Below, piece after piece: positions 7,630-19,781 of a stretch of DNA of 59,098 nt. The notes below the pieces were generated by a model, which saw only the letters and a program-made list of their open reading frames with translations, had not been told where the DNA came from and ran no database searches. The stretch is from Pseudomonas kitaguniensis. GTDB lineage: Bacteria > Pseudomonadota > Gammaproteobacteria > Pseudomonadales > Pseudomonadaceae. A program made the position numbers and the translations under genes. Location: contig NZ_VUAZ01000081.1 of assembly GCF_009296165.1 (NCBI RefSeq), positions 1 through 59,098 of the forward strand, written 5' to 3'. Every line of letters begins with the position of its first letter. The stretch's first letter is position 1.

Positions 7630-10109
7630 ATGGCAAAACCCCTCGATTTTGCAAAAACCTGGTTTGCCGACAAAGGCTGGAAGCCGTTCGCCTTTCAAAA
7701 AGACGTGTGGGCGGCGGTTAAGCAGGGCCAGTCCGGGTTGCTGCATGCCAGCACCGGCGCGGGCAAAACCTACGCGTTATGGTTTGCCGCACTCAACCGG
7801 TTCGCCATCACTCGGCCGCCCGCCGTCGGCAAGCGTAAACCGCCTGCCGAGCCGCTGACGGTGTTATGGATCACGCCGATGCGCGCGCTCGCCGCCGACA
7901 CCGCGCGCGCCCTTGAAGCGCCGCTGCACGCGCTGCAGATTCCCTGGAGCGTGGGCCTGCGCACGGGCGATACCAGCAGCAGCGAGCGCGCCCGGCAAAC
8001 CCGTCGCCAGCCGACCGCGCTGGTCACCACCCCCGAAAGCCTGACGTTGATGCTGGCGCGCGCGACAGTGAGGCAAGCCTTGGGCACCTGCGCATGGTGG
8101 TGGTGGATGAATGGCACGAATTGATCGGCAATAAACGCGGCGTGCAGTTGCAACTGGCACTGGCGCGCTTGCGGCGCTGGCACCCGGAACTGATGGTGTG
8201 GGGGATTTCGGCAACGCTGGGTAATCAGGCCCACGCGCTTGAAGTTTTAATCCCACAAGGCGACGGGATCAATGTGCAGGGGCAAACGGCCAAATTGTTG
8301 CAGGTCGACACCTTGCTGCCGCCCACCACCGAGCGTTTTCCTTGGGCGGGGCATATTGGCTTGAAAATGTTGCCGCAAGTGCTGGCCGAAGTGGACTCCA
8401 GCAGCAGTTGCCTGGTATTCACCAATACCCGGGCGCAGTCGGAAATCTGGTACCAGGCGTTGCTCGAGGCGCGGCCGGATTGGGCCGGGTTGATTGCCTT
8501 GCACCACGGATCGCTGTCGCGCGAGACCCGCGACTGGGTGGAGCGCGCGCTGAAAGACGGCCAGCTCAAAGCGGTGGTGTGTACCTCGAGCCTGGACCTT
8601 GGGGTGGACTTTTTGCCGGTCGAGCGAGTGTTGCAGATCGGCTCGGCCAAGGGCGTCGCGCGGCTGATGCAACGCGCCGGGCGTTCCGGGCATGCACCGG
8701 GGCGGCCATCACGGGTGACGTTGGTGCCGACTCACAGCCTGGAACTGGTGGAAGCCGCTGCCGCGCAGGATGCCATCGCCCAGCGGCGCATCGAAGCCCG
8801 CGAATCGCCGCACAAACCCTTGGATGTACTCGTACAACACGTGGTGAGCATGGCCTTGGGCGGTGGTTTTACGCCCGAGGCGCTGTTGGCCGAGGTGCGC
8901 GGTGCCTGGGCTTATCGCGACCTCACTGAAGCGGATTGGGCGTGGGCATTGGGGTTTGTGCGCCATGGCGGGCTGTCGCTGACGGCTTACCCGGATTACC
9001 GCCGCGTGGAGCCGGACGAGCAGGGTATCTGGCGCGTGCCGGACGCCCGCTTGGCACGTCGCCACCGCATGAGCGTGGGCACCATCGTCAGCGACGCCAG
9101 TATTAATCTGAAATATTGGAGCAAGGGCGGCGGCGGCAAGAACTTGGGCAGCGTCGAAGAAGGCTTTATAGCGCGGCTCAAGCCGGGCGACGGGTTTCTG
9201 TTTGCCGGGCGTTTGCTGGAGCTGGTGCGGGTCGAGAACATGACCGCCTACGTGCGCCGCAGCACTGCAAAAAAAGCCGCCGTGCCGCGCTGGAATGGCG
9301 GGCGCATGCCGCTCTCCAACGAGCTGGCGCAAGCCGTGGTTGAACGCCTTGACGCAGCGGCGCACGGTCGCTTTGAAGGCCCCGAGATGCAAGCGGTGCA
9401 ACCTTTGCTGCAGACCCAAATGCGCTGGTCCGGCCTGCCGACGCGCGAGCATTTGCTGGCCGAGGCGCTCAAATCGCGCGAAGGCTGGCACCTGTTTCTG
9501 TACCCCTTCGCGGGGCGCCAAGTGCATTTGGGTTTGGCCAGCCTGCTGGCATGGCGGGTCAGCCAACAACAGCCGGTGACCTTTTCGATTGCGGTAAATG
9601 ATTACGGGCTGGAACTGTTGAGTGCCACGCCGGTGGATTGGCCTGTGGTGTTGAACGAGACTCTGCTGAGCCCAGCGAACTTGTTGTTGGACGTTGCCGC
9701 CAGCCTGAACGCCGGTGAACTGGCCCTGCGCCGTTTTCGCGAAATCGCACGCATCGCCGGGCTGGTGTTTGCAGGTTACCCCGGCGCGCCCAAAAGTACG
9801 CGGCAGGTGCAAGCTTCCAGCGGTTTGTTTTTTGAAGTGTTCAAGCAATATGACCCGCAGAACCTGTTACTCACACAGGCCGGGGAAGAAGTCCTGCGTG
9901 ACGAGTTGGACATTCATCGACTGCAAGACACTCTGCGTCATTTATCGACGCTGAAACTCGACCTGCACGTGATCGAACGGCCCACGCCGCTGGCCTTCCC
10001 GCTGTTGGTTGAGCGGATGCGTGAAAGCATGAGTTCGGAAAAATTGTCGGAGCGCATTGCGCGGATGGTCAAGGACCTGGAAAAAGTCGCGGATAACGGG
10101 AAGCGCTGA
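7630..10109 (+). CDS. Ligase-associated DExH-box DNA helicase, Lhr-like (frameshifted)
   Basis: A superfamily 2 helicase of the Lhr type found with the ATP-dependent ligase. It has Walker A ASTGAGKT (40-47), the DExH box [12 protein letters not shown] and motif III SAT in GISATLGN, then a helicase C-terminal domain ([12 protein letters not shown]) and a long Lhr-specific C-terminus. The frame breaks near base 8063 (residue 145). Adding one C in the GCGCGC(C)GACAG context restores a continuous protein of 826 residues, the normal family size. As given, the N-terminal fragment would be 164 residues. The stop at 10109 adjoins the phosphoesterase ATG. The single-base nature of the lesion suggests a sequence error. 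Confidence 0.87.
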
Positions 10110-10758
10110 TGCATTGCTCATTGGCGCTTGAAGGTGAAGAACTCTGGTTACTCGCAGATAAGGCGGTGTACTGGCCCGCGCGCCAGTGCCTGTTGATCGC
10201 CGACGCGCATTTTGGCAAGGCGTCGGCGTATCGCAGCCTGGGGCAACCGGTGCCACAAGGCACCACGACCGACAACCTGCAGCGATTGGACCGGCTGTTG
10301 TCGGCCTTAGCGTGCGCGCAGGTGATTTTTCTCGGTGATTTCCTGCACGGCCCGGCTCCCACGCCAGCGGCACGCTGAGCGCCTTGAGGGCGTGGCGCGA
10401 GCGCAACCCCGACCTGCCGATGACCTTGATTCGCGGCAATCACGATAAACGCGCGGGTGACCCACCGGCGGATTTGAGGATTGAAGTGGTGCCGGAGCCG
10501 CTGCTGATGGGCCCATTTGCCCTGCAACACGAACCGCACACACATGCCAGCCACCACGTGCTGGCGGGGCATGTGCACCCGGTGTACCGCTTGCGTGGCA
10601 AGGGCCGGCAAAGCCTGCGCCTGCCGTGCTTTCAAATCGGCACGCGCGTCAGCCTGCTGCCGGCGTTTGGCGCGTTTACGGGTGGCTATTCAGTCGAGCA
10701 GCGCCACGATCAGCAGATTTTTGTGATCGGCGATCAGCACGTATGGCCAGTCCGCTAA
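10109..10758 (+). CDS. Ligase-associated DNA damage response phosphoesterase (frameshifted)
   Basis: A calcineurin-like metallophosphoesterase, the fourth member of the ligase-associated repair set. Four motif blocks are seen in order: IADAHFGKA, FLGDFLH, IRGNHDK and LAGHVHP. They provide the two-metal centre. The frame shifts near base 10348 (residue 80), directly after FLGDFLH. Restoring one C (CACGCGCCC in place of CACGGCCC) gives FLHAPGSHASGTLSALRAW and an uninterrupted protein of 216 residues. Its ATG overlaps the last base of the helicase stop codon, so the two are coupled. All catalytic motifs survive on either side of the break, as expected if the break is an error. Confidence 0.82.
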
Positions 10759-10789
10759 TGGCCTGACCCTACGCCCTTGCGCGCAGCCA

Positions 10790-10987
10790 TCAAGCGACAG
10801 GTGCGGGTGGCGGCTCATCGGGAAGCGTGGGCACTCCGGGCTCGGAGGGCTGCGGGTAATCTTCGTCAGGTTGGCCAGGAATACCGCCCGCATAGGCGGG
10901 GTCGGCCATCAGGGACCAGGCCAGAACACCAATTTGGTTAGGTTCAAGCCGGGCAAGTTCGGCGCTGATTCGCGGGTTGATCTTCAT
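10790..10987 (-). CDS. Small proline-rich hypothetical protein
   Basis: A 65-residue protein with an unusually good ribosome binding site (GAGGAG, six bases before ATG 10987). The first half (MKINPRISAELARLEPNQIG) looks like a small helical segment. The second half is acidic and proline-rich (QPDEDYPQPSEPGVPTLPDE). There is no signal peptide or membrane segment. I believe similar short proteins occur elsewhere in pseudomonads, but I recognise no named family or function. It is transcribed toward the phosphoesterase (convergent) and away from dcd. Confidence 0.65.
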   Translation of the reverse strand: MKINPRISAELARLEPNQIGVLAWSLMADPAYAGGIPGQPDEDYPQPSEPGVPTLPDEPPPAPVA

Positions 10988-11093
10988 AGAGTACTCCTCA
11001 AGCGTGGCTCGCGCGCTTCACACGCGCCGAGGCAGTACACCCAATAGAGTCGATTCCCGCAGACTAATTCCCTTAGCGTGTAAGACCTTTCTA

Positions 11094-11660
11094 TCAAGCG
11101 CGTGGGAGAGTGACGCCGCGCTGGCCCTGGTACTTGCCGCCGCGGTCCTTATAGGACACTTCACAGGCCTCGTCGGATTGCAGGAACAGCATCTGCGCCA
11201 CGCCCTCATTCGCGTAGATCTTGGCCGGCAGCGTGGTGGTGTTGGAGAACTCCAGGGTGACGTGCCCTTCCCACTCAGGCTCGAGCGGTGTCACGTTGAC
11301 GATGATGCCGCAGCGCGCGTAAGTGCTTTTACCCAAGCAGATGGTCAGCACGTCGCGCGGAATACGGAAGAACTCCACAGTGCGCGCCAGGGCGAAGGAG
11401 TTGGGCGGGATGATGCACACGTCGCTCTTGACGTCGACGAAGCTTTTTTCGTCGAAGTTTTTCGGATCGACGGTTGCCGAATTGATGTTGGTGAACACCT
11501 TGAATTCATCGGCGCAACGCACATCGTAGCCATAGCTGGACACACCGTAGGAGATCACCCGATCAGCGCCTTCACCACGAATCTGGCGCTCTACGAAAGG
11601 TTCGATCATGCCGTGCTCTTGCGCCATGCGGCGAATCCACTTGTCCGATTTGATGCTCAT
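11094..11660 (-). CDS. dcd: dCTP deaminase
   Basis: A 188-residue dCTP deaminase that makes dUTP for dTMP synthesis and also balances pyrimidine pools. Family landmarks include the start [15 protein letters not shown], the [13 protein letters not shown] segment, the [23 protein letters not shown] region with the catalytic glutamate (EWEGH context), and a C-terminal LPRA. The length is exactly that of pseudomonad Dcd proteins. It is divergent from the cold-shock gene at 12050. Confidence 0.96.
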   Translation of the reverse strand: MSIKSDKWIRRMAQEHGMIEPFVERQIRGEGADRVISYGVSSYGYDVRCADEFKVFTNINSATVDPKNFDEKSFVDVKSDVCIIPPNSFALARTVEFFRIPRDVLTICLGKSTYARCGIIVNVTPLEPEWEGHVTLEFSNTTTLPAKIYANEGVAQMLFLQSDEACEVSYKDRGGKYQGQRGVTLPRA

Positions 11661-12049
11661 GGCGGGTGTCCTGAATAGCGAGGTGGAAAAATTCTGTTGG
11701 GCATCTTACCGGGGCCAGCTCCGGGGTTCAAAGGGCGAGGGGCTTTTCTTGCCGAATGCACCCTTAGCTATAGGCCGAACCCAACGGGGCCGGGGCTCGT
11801 ATTGCAGCTTGCGGTGACTGTAAATACCACCGCCGAGCACGAAAATAGAGAAACCTTCGGAAATACCATTGGCACGTTCGGTAAAAACGGTTAAGGTGAC
11901 GTCACTGTGTTGCTTGTGTCACTGAGAATCTCTACACGATATGTTGAATTTCGATCCAACCATCTCCAAGAATTTTTCCTGCTCTTTGCACTCAGTCTCG
12001 GCCAGGGCTTTTCCTGAGTCGCAGTTAACTTTGTTCAAGGAGTTACACC
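11661..12049. other. Intergenic region between dcd and the cold-shock gene
   Basis: A 389-base divergent gap with no credible ORF. Its right third is the long leader of the cold-shock gene (separate entry). A possible -35/-10 pair for the plus strand is TTGCTT at 11910-11915 and TACACG at 11933-11938, with a 17-base spacer. This is a weak match. Confidence 0.4.
11910..12049 (+). promoter_or_regulatory. Candidate promoter and long 5' leader of the cold-shock gene
   Basis: If the weak promoter at 11910-11938 is used, the cold-shock mRNA has an untranslated leader of about 105 bases ending in AAGGAG seven bases before the ATG. Long structured leaders that act as thermosensors are established for cspA-type genes in enterics. 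Here the leader is inferred from spacing only. Confidence 0.35.
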
Positions 12050-12259
12050 ATGTCTAATCGCCAAACTGGTACCGTTAAGTGGTTCAACGATGAAAAAGGC
12101 TTCGGCTTCATCACTCCACAATCCGGTGACGACCTGTTCGTTCACTTCAAAGCTATCCAATCCGACGGCTTCAAAAGCCTGAAAGAAGGCCAACAGGTTT
12201 CTTTCATCGCTACCCGCGGTCAGAAAGGCATGCAAGCTGAAGAAGTTCAAGTTATCTAA
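12050..12259 (+). CDS. Cold-shock protein, CspA family
   Basis: A 69-residue single cold-shock domain. The RNA-binding motifs are present: KGFGFI (RNP1, about residues 16-21) and LFVHF (RNP2, about 29-33). Family proteins act as RNA chaperones that melt secondary structure. AAGGAG precedes the ATG by seven bases. A strong terminator follows at 12278-12310, so this is a single-gene transcript. Pseudomonads have several paralogues, and I do not assign a specific Csp letter. Confidence 0.95.
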   Translation: MSNRQTGTVKWFNDEKGFGFITPQSGDDLFVHFKAIQSDGFKSLKEGQQVSFIATRGQKGMQAEEVQVI

Positions 12260-12277
12260 CTTGTACTGACTTAGTCG

Positions 12278-12310
12278 AAAAAACCCCGCCCTTAAAAGCG
12301 GGGTTTTTTT
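12278..12310 (+). terminator. Rho-independent terminator after the cold-shock gene
   Basis: ACCCCGC and GCGGGGT form a strong stem around a short CTTAAAA-type loop, flanked by A-runs on the left and seven T on the right. It could also serve rpoS transcripts arriving from the other strand. Confidence 0.92.
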
Positions 12311-12361
12311 ATGCCTGGATTTCGGGACTTTACCCGCACTTAACGCCAGGCACAAAAAAAA

Positions 12362-12450
12362 TGTGGGAGCGGCTTGCTTGCGAATACGGTGTTTCAGTTA
12401 GCACATCTGGCGACTGATTTATCGTTTTCGCGAGCAAGCCCGCTCCCACA
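12362..12450. repeat. REPIN with one degenerate arm
   Basis: The left arm at 12362-12386 has lost a G and carries a C-to-T change compared with the consensus (GTGGGAGCGGCTTGCTTGCG). The right arm at 12427-12450 is canonical. The pair lies between the convergent cold-shock and rpoS genes. Confidence 0.88.
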
Positions 12451-12466
12451 TTTCGCCCTGCGCAGC

Positions 12467-13474
12467 TTATTGGAACAACGACTCGCTCGACAGGCCATTC
12501 TTCTCGAGGATCTCGCGCAAGCGCTTGAGACCTTCCACCTGGATCTGCCGCACTCGCTCACGCGTCAAGCCGATCTCCAGGCCCACATCCTCAAGGGTGC
12601 TGCTCTCGTGGCCACGCAGGCCGAAGCGGCGAATCACCACTTCACGCTGCTTGTCCGTAAGCTCAGAAAGCCACTGGTCAATGCTTTGCGAAAGATCATC
12701 GTCCTGCAGCAGCTCGCAAGGGTCCGTTGGACGATCATCCGTCAGCGTGTCCAGTAGGGTTTTATCCGAATCCGGCCCCAACGAAACATCGACCGAAGAC
12801 ACGCGCTCGTTCAAGCCGAGCATGCGCTTGACCTCGCCTACCGGTTTTTCCAACAGGTTGGCGATTTCTTCAGGCGAGGGTTCATGATCGAGTTTTTGTG
12901 TGAGCTCACGCGCCGCCCGCAGGTAGACGTTAAGCTCCTTGACCACATGAATCGGCAACCGGATCGTGCGGGTCTGATTCATGATCGCCCGTTCGATGGT
13001 TTGACGAATCCACCATGTGGCGTAGGTCGAAAAGCGAAAGCCGCGCTCAGGGTCGAACTTCTCAACCGCCCTGATCAGGCCGAGGTTACCCTCTTCAATC
13101 AGGTCCAACAGGGACAGGCCGCGATTGACATAGCGTCGGGCGATTTTCACCACCAGGCGCAGGTTGCTTTCAATCATGCGTTTGCGCCCAGCCGGATCAC
13201 CCTTTTGCGACAAGCGCGCAAAATGGACTTCTTCTTCGGGGGTCAGCAGCGGGGAAAAACCGATTTCATTGAGGTACAGCTGCGTAGCGTCGAGCGCACG
13301 CGTGTAATCAATGTATTTATGCTGCTTTAACGCGGCGGAGTTTTTGGATTTGGTACGAACTGAGGGTGATGCAGCTCCCTCATTATTCGACATCGATTCC
13401 ATATCGATGGATTCCTCCCTAAGGAGAACCTCATCGTCGATGTCAAACTCCGGCGCTTCTTTACTGAGAGCCAT
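12467..13474 (-). CDS. rpoS: RNA polymerase sigma factor RpoS
   Basis: The stationary-phase and general-stress sigma factor, 335 residues as in other pseudomonads. The N-terminus is acidic ([12 protein letters not shown]). Region 1.2 ([15 protein letters not shown]), region 2 ([22 protein letters not shown] and [11 protein letters not shown]), region 3 and region 4 ([13 protein letters not shown] and [10 protein letters not shown]) all follow in order. An AAAGGAC site precedes ATG 13474. It is the last gene of the surE-pcm-nlpD-rpoS block. Its principal promoter in Pseudomonas is known to lie inside nlpD, which is immediately upstream here. Confidence 0.97.
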   Translation of the reverse strand: MALSKEAPEFDIDDEVLLREESIDMESMSNNEGAASPSVRTKSKNSAALKQHKYIDYTRALDATQLYLNEIGFSPLLTPEEEVHFARLSQKGDPAGRKRMIESNLRLVVKIARRYVNRGLSLLDLIEEGNLGLIRAVEKFDPERGFRFSTYATWWIRQTIERAIMNQTRTIRLPIHVVKELNVYLRAARELTQKLDHEPSPEEIANLLEKPVGEVKRMLGLNERVSSVDVSLGPDSDKTLLDTLTDDRPTDPCELLQDDDLSQSIDQWLSELTDKQREVVIRRFGLRGHESSTLEDVGLEIGLTRERVRQIQVEGLKRLREILEKNGLSSESLFQ

Positions 13475-13580
13475 TGTTATAGTCCTTTGGTGAGTTCGAC
13501 CTCAAGCTCAAGCGGCGCCTTTATCCTTGGCAACGCTGGAGCCTGTTCCTTATACGTGACGGAACAGGCTGTGCAACCTA

Positions 13581-14419
13581 TCAACGACGGGGTAGGAATT
13601 GCAGCGGATCTACAGGCTTCCCTTGGCGGCGAATCTCAAAGTGCAGTTTCACCCGGTCTGTACCCGTTGACCCCATTTCGGCAATTGTCTGTCCGACTTT
13701 GACCTGCTGCCCCTCCCGAACCAACAGCCTGCGGTTATGACCATAGGCACTGACGTAGGTGTCGCTGTGTTTGATGATGACCAGCTCGCCGTAGCCCCGC
13801 AAACCACTCCCGGCGTACACAACTGTCCCATCAGACGCAGCTAAAACAGGCTGTCCCAAATCCCCGGCGATATCAATGCCTTTATTCAAACTACCGTTTG
13901 AAGAGAACTTTCCAATCAGCACCCCGTTTGAAGGCCAGCCCCACCCGGTCGGCGCAGGCCCTGCAGGCGGCAACGGCGCGGCTGCCGGCCTATTCGCAGG
14001 CGTAGACGCGGCAGTGCCTGCAGGCCGAGTGATGATCGTGGTTTTGCTCGAGGACGACGGCGAAGATCCGGAATTTGTCACAACTGTCGTAGGCGTTGAA
14101 CCGGTACGGCCATCGAAACGAATCGTTTGGCCCGGATGTATCGTATACGGCACAGGAATATTGTTGCGAGCTGCGAGCGCTTGTAATCCCAGCCGTAGCG
14201 GAAGGCGATCGAGAACATGGTGTCGCCCTTGCGCACGACGTATTGCCCGGTGGTCACTGTCGGCTTTTGTGGCACGGCGTTATTTCGGTCGACAACCCGC
14301 GCACCTTTGGAGGGCGAACTGGAACAACCCGCCAATAACAAGGAACTCAAGACAAGGCCAAGCACCAGTCGCTGAAAGCTCGTTTTACTCATACGCTGCG
14401 CAAGACCTGTGAGACTCAC
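13581..14419 (-). CDS. nlpD: Lipoprotein NlpD, LysM and degenerate M23 domains (frameshifted)
   Basis: An outer-membrane lipoprotein that activates septal murein amidases (AmiC). There is a lipobox LLAGC with the lipidated Cys about residue 32, a LysM repeat starting near TTGQYVVRKGDTMFSIAFRY, a proline-rich linker, and a C-terminal M23 fold. In that fold the usual HxGxD metal site is replaced by KGIDIAG, as expected of a non-catalytic NlpD. The frame breaks inside the LysM domain near base 14180 (residue 80). One extra base (GCGCCTTG on the plus strand) restores DYKALAARNNIPVPY and a 279-residue protein. The start is taken as GTG 14419 with GGAG upstream. Confidence 0.88.
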
Positions 14420-14628
14420 CCGCCGCTCCCTTTATGGTGGCTGAACATGAATGCCTGTATCAGGCTTGAAATATGACGCAAGTATAACTGGGCATTGGAT
14501 TTTTACCGGCACAGGACTCATACGAAAAATTCGTCATGTTTAATCCCGGCGTCCAATCACGCTGACTCAACAAGCCCGGCTGTAAGACACATGCTCACCC
14601 ACAGAATTCACTGTGTGCGAATAAATGA

Positions 14629-16042
<1,414 letters not shown>

Positions 16043-16055
<13 letters not shown>

Positions 16056-17100
16056 GGGTTGTCCGTCTGCCCCACCGGCACCAGATCAACAATCTCGCGC
16101 ACCAAGACAGTGGCGAAGCATCCGGCCGGCAGGACGAATTCCAATTGCAGAATGTCCAGCGAAGGATAATGCCACGTCAACCCGCCAATGGGCAGTCGCA
16201 GAATGCGACGTTCCTGGCTCATGCCGGCATTCACCAGCCAATCGCGCAGCTCTGGCTCGCTGGCGGCAATCGCTTGTTCCAGCGCATGCGTAGCACCGGC
16301 CGCTGGCGAATCGCCTTCGCCCCACTGCGGCCCGGTAGGGTGCAGGTCCAGAATTGCCAGGCGCGGGTCGCTGCATTCAGCCTCGCCCGCCGGGAAAAAA
16401 CTACGGCTGTCGGTAAACGCCAGCAGGTCGCCGACCTGGGCGCGCTGCCAGGAACCGTCAGCGACACGTGCGCCAAAACTTTGTTGAACAAAAAACTGCG
16501 CGCGGTGGACAGCAACCGCGAACGCACATTGCGCTGCTCCGGCAAGGCCTTGCGCGCCGCCCACGCACGCGCGTCCACCACGTTGCCACCGTTGTGACCA
16601 AAGCGCTGGGCGCCGAAATAGTTGGGAATACCGTGCTCGGCGATCAGCTGCAAACGCGCGTCGATGGCGGCGGTATCGCCCGCCAATTGGGTGAGGCGCA
16701 GGGTGAAGCCGTTGGCCGAATGTGCGCCGCGCTGCAGCTTGCGCTTGTGGCGCGCAGTTTTAAGGATCTTGAGGCTGTCGTTTTCTGCACCGCTCATGTC
16801 CGGGTCGGCTTTGCCCGGCAGTTGCACGCTGAACCACTGGCGGGTCAACGCCTGGCGGTCCTTGAGCCCGGCATAGCTGACGGTGCGCAACGGCACGCTG
16901 GCGGCCTTGGCGATGCGCCGCGCGGCCTCTTCGGTGTTGAGCCCACGCTTCTCGACCCACAGCCACAGGTGCTCGCCATCGCCGGTCAGCGGAATATCGA
17001 GCACTTCGTCTACCTGAAAATCTTCAGCCGTCGCCTTCAAGACCGCGCTGCCCAAGGCCTCGCCGTAAGCCCGTGGGCCCAGCAGTTGCAGGTCATTCAT
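16043..17100 (-). CDS. truD: tRNA pseudouridine(13) synthase TruD (frameshifted)
   Basis: Makes pseudouridine 13 in tRNA. The catalytic aspartate lies in [15 protein letters not shown] (about residue 80), and the TruD insertion domain follows. The frame breaks near base 16470 (residue 210), after [10 protein letters not shown]. Adding one base (GTGCCGCC on the plus strand) reads [17 protein letters not shown] and continues to the stop at 16043, giving 352 residues, the family norm. The start overlaps the ispF stop by ATGA, and the end overlaps surE by 13 bases. As written, the protein would be 289 residues with an unrelated tail. Confidence 0.9.
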
Positions 17101-17570
17101 GCGCGCAGCAACAAGGCGACGGAGTGCACCGCGATGCCCTCTTCCCGACCGGTAAACCCGAGCTTTTCGGTGGTGGTGGCTTTCACGTTGACTTGATCCA
17201 ATTCAATTTGCAGGTCGGCGGCAATCAGTGCACGCATCGATTCAATATGCGGGGCCATTTTTGGCGCCTGGGCCACGATGGTGTTGTCGACGTTAGCGAC
17301 TTTCCAGCCTTTGGCGTGTATCAGACCGACCACGTGGCGCAACAGCACGCGGCTGTCCGCACCCTTGAAGGTGGGGTCGGTGTCCGGGAAGTGCTTGCCG
17401 ATATCGCCCAACGCCGCCGCGCCGAGCAAGGCATCGCTCAAGGCATGCAACACAACGTCGCCGTCGGAATGAGCGAGCAACCCATGGTGGTGTGCAATGC
17501 GCACGCCGCCCAAGGTGATGAAATCGCCTTCAGCGAAACGGTGCACATCGTAGCCGTGGCCAATACGCAT
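17097..17570 (-). CDS. ispF: 2-C-methyl-D-erythritol 2,4-cyclodiphosphate synthase
   Basis: The fifth step of the MEP isoprenoid pathway, forming the cyclic diphosphate. The 157-residue protein starts [12 protein letters not shown], which holds the GxDxH zinc site. [18 protein letters not shown] and [15 protein letters not shown] are the other family blocks. Its ATG sits directly against the U-run of the upstream terminator hairpin, and the GGGG that could serve as its ribosome binding site is part of that stem. ispD, the third-step gene, lies nearby at 20809 but is in a separate unit here. Confidence 0.97.
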   Translation of the reverse strand: MRIGHGYDVHRFAEGDFITLGGVRIAHHHGLLAHSDGDVVLHALSDALLGAAALGDIGKHFPDTDPTFKGADSRVLLRHVVGLIHAKGWKVANVDNTIVAQAPKMAPHIESMRALIAADLQIELDQVNVKATTTEKLGFTGREEGIAVHSVALLLRA

Positions 17571-17600
17571 AAAAAAACGCCCCGATTTAATTCAGGGCGT
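17571..17600 (-). terminator. Rho-independent terminator between fghA and ispF
   Basis: Read on the minus strand, ACGCCC and GGGCGT (17595-17600 and 17577-17582) pair around a 12-base loop and are followed by a run of seven T that ends at the ispF start codon. It would end the adhC-fghA transcript. Because it abuts the ATG of ispF, it may also control ispF translation. Confidence 0.85.
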
Positions 17601-17624
17601 GATTCTACCTACTTTTGCCTCACA

Positions 17625-18470
17625 TTAACCGAGCAAAGCACGACCATGGTGTCGCAAATGATCTTCGATGAAGCTGGCGATAAAGAAGTAGCTGTGATCG
17701 TAGCCAGGCTGCAAACGCAATTGAAGCGGGTGATTAGCCGCCTTGGCCGCTTGCTGCAACGCCTCAGGCTTGAGTTGCACGGTGAGGAAGTCATCGCGAT
17801 CACCCTGATCCACCAGCAATGGCAGCTTTTGCGTGGCCTCACTGATCAGCACGCAGGCATCCCATTCCCGCCACTTTGAACGTTCTTCGCCCAAGTAACG
17901 CGAAAAGGCTTTTTGCCCCCACGGGCAATCCATCGGGTTGTTGATCGGCGAAAATGCCGACACCGACAGGTAACGCCCCGGGTTGCGCAGCGCACACACC
18001 AGCGCGCCATGGCCGCCCATGGAGTGGCCGCTGATGCCGCGCTTATCCGACGCCGGGAAATGCGCTTCAACCAATGCGGGCAATTCCTGCACAACGTAGT
18101 CATGCATCCGATAGTGCTTGGCCCAAGGCTCCTGCGTGGCATTCAGGTAAAAGCCTGCGCCGAGGCCAAAATCCCACGCGTTGTCTGGGTCGTCCGGCAC
18201 ACCTGGCCCACGCGGGCTGGTGTCGGGTGCGACGATAATCAACCCCAGTTCGGCAGCCATGCGCTGGGCACCGGCCTTCTGCATGAAGTTTTCATCGGTG
18301 CAGGTCAGGCCCGACAGCCAGTACAACACCGGCAACTTGCCGCCCTGCTCCGCCTGTGGCGGCAAGTAGACGGCGAAGGTCATGTCGCAACCCAGCACCT
18401 GGGAATGATGTTTGTAGCGTTTGTGCCAGCCGCCGAAGCTCTTCTGGCAGGAAATATTTTCCAGCGTCAT
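17625..18470 (-). CDS. fghA: S-formylglutathione hydrolase
   Basis: A serine esterase that hydrolyses S-formylglutathione to formate and glutathione, the last step of glutathione-dependent formaldehyde detoxification. In the 281-residue protein the nucleophile lies in GHSMGGHGA, the acid in [10 protein letters not shown] and the histidine in [13 protein letters not shown]. It follows adhC, which makes its substrate. A terminator lies downstream. Confidence 0.96.
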   Translation of the reverse strand: MTLENISCQKSFGGWHKRYKHHSQVLGCDMTFAVYLPPQAEQGGKLPVLYWLSGLTCTDENFMQKAGAQRMAAELGLIIVAPDTSPRGPGVPDDPDNAWDFGLGAGFYLNATQEPWAKHYRMHDYVVQELPALVEAHFPASDKRGISGHSMGGHGALVCALRNPGRYLSVSAFSPINNPMDCPWGQKAFSRYLGEERSKWREWDACVLISEATQKLPLLVDQGDRDDFLTVQLKPEALQQAAKAANHPLQLRLQPGYDHSYFFIASFIEDHLRHHGRALLG

Positions 18471-18483
18471 GGGGATGCTCCCA

Positions 18484-18558
18484 GCTGCAAGCTGCAGGCT
18501 TAAAGCGCCAGGCAGGCGTACACCCGCTTGGCGCTTATAGCTTGCAGCGTGAAGCTGC
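18484..18558. repeat. Inverted repeat of a second REP-like family between adhC and fghA
   Basis: The left arm GCTGCAAGCTGCAGGCTTAA (from 18484, extending to GCGCCA at 18510) is imperfectly complementary to TTGGCGCTTATAGCTTGCAG (from 18528) onward. It forms a long hairpin in the 89-base gap between the two formaldehyde genes. The sequence is unrelated to the GTGGGAGCGGG elements. Confidence 0.65.
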
Positions 18559-18559
18559 T

Positions 18560-19781
<1,222 letters not shown>

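Noticed and set aside
12260..12466. A possible rsmZ small RNA gene downstream of rpoS
   Set aside because: No series of GGA-bearing stem-loops was seen. The gap is filled by a terminator and a REPIN.
13581..13720. Missing metal-binding residues in the NlpD M23 domain as a sign of decay
   Set aside because: NlpD proteins are normally degenerate, non-catalytic M23 activators, so this is the expected state.
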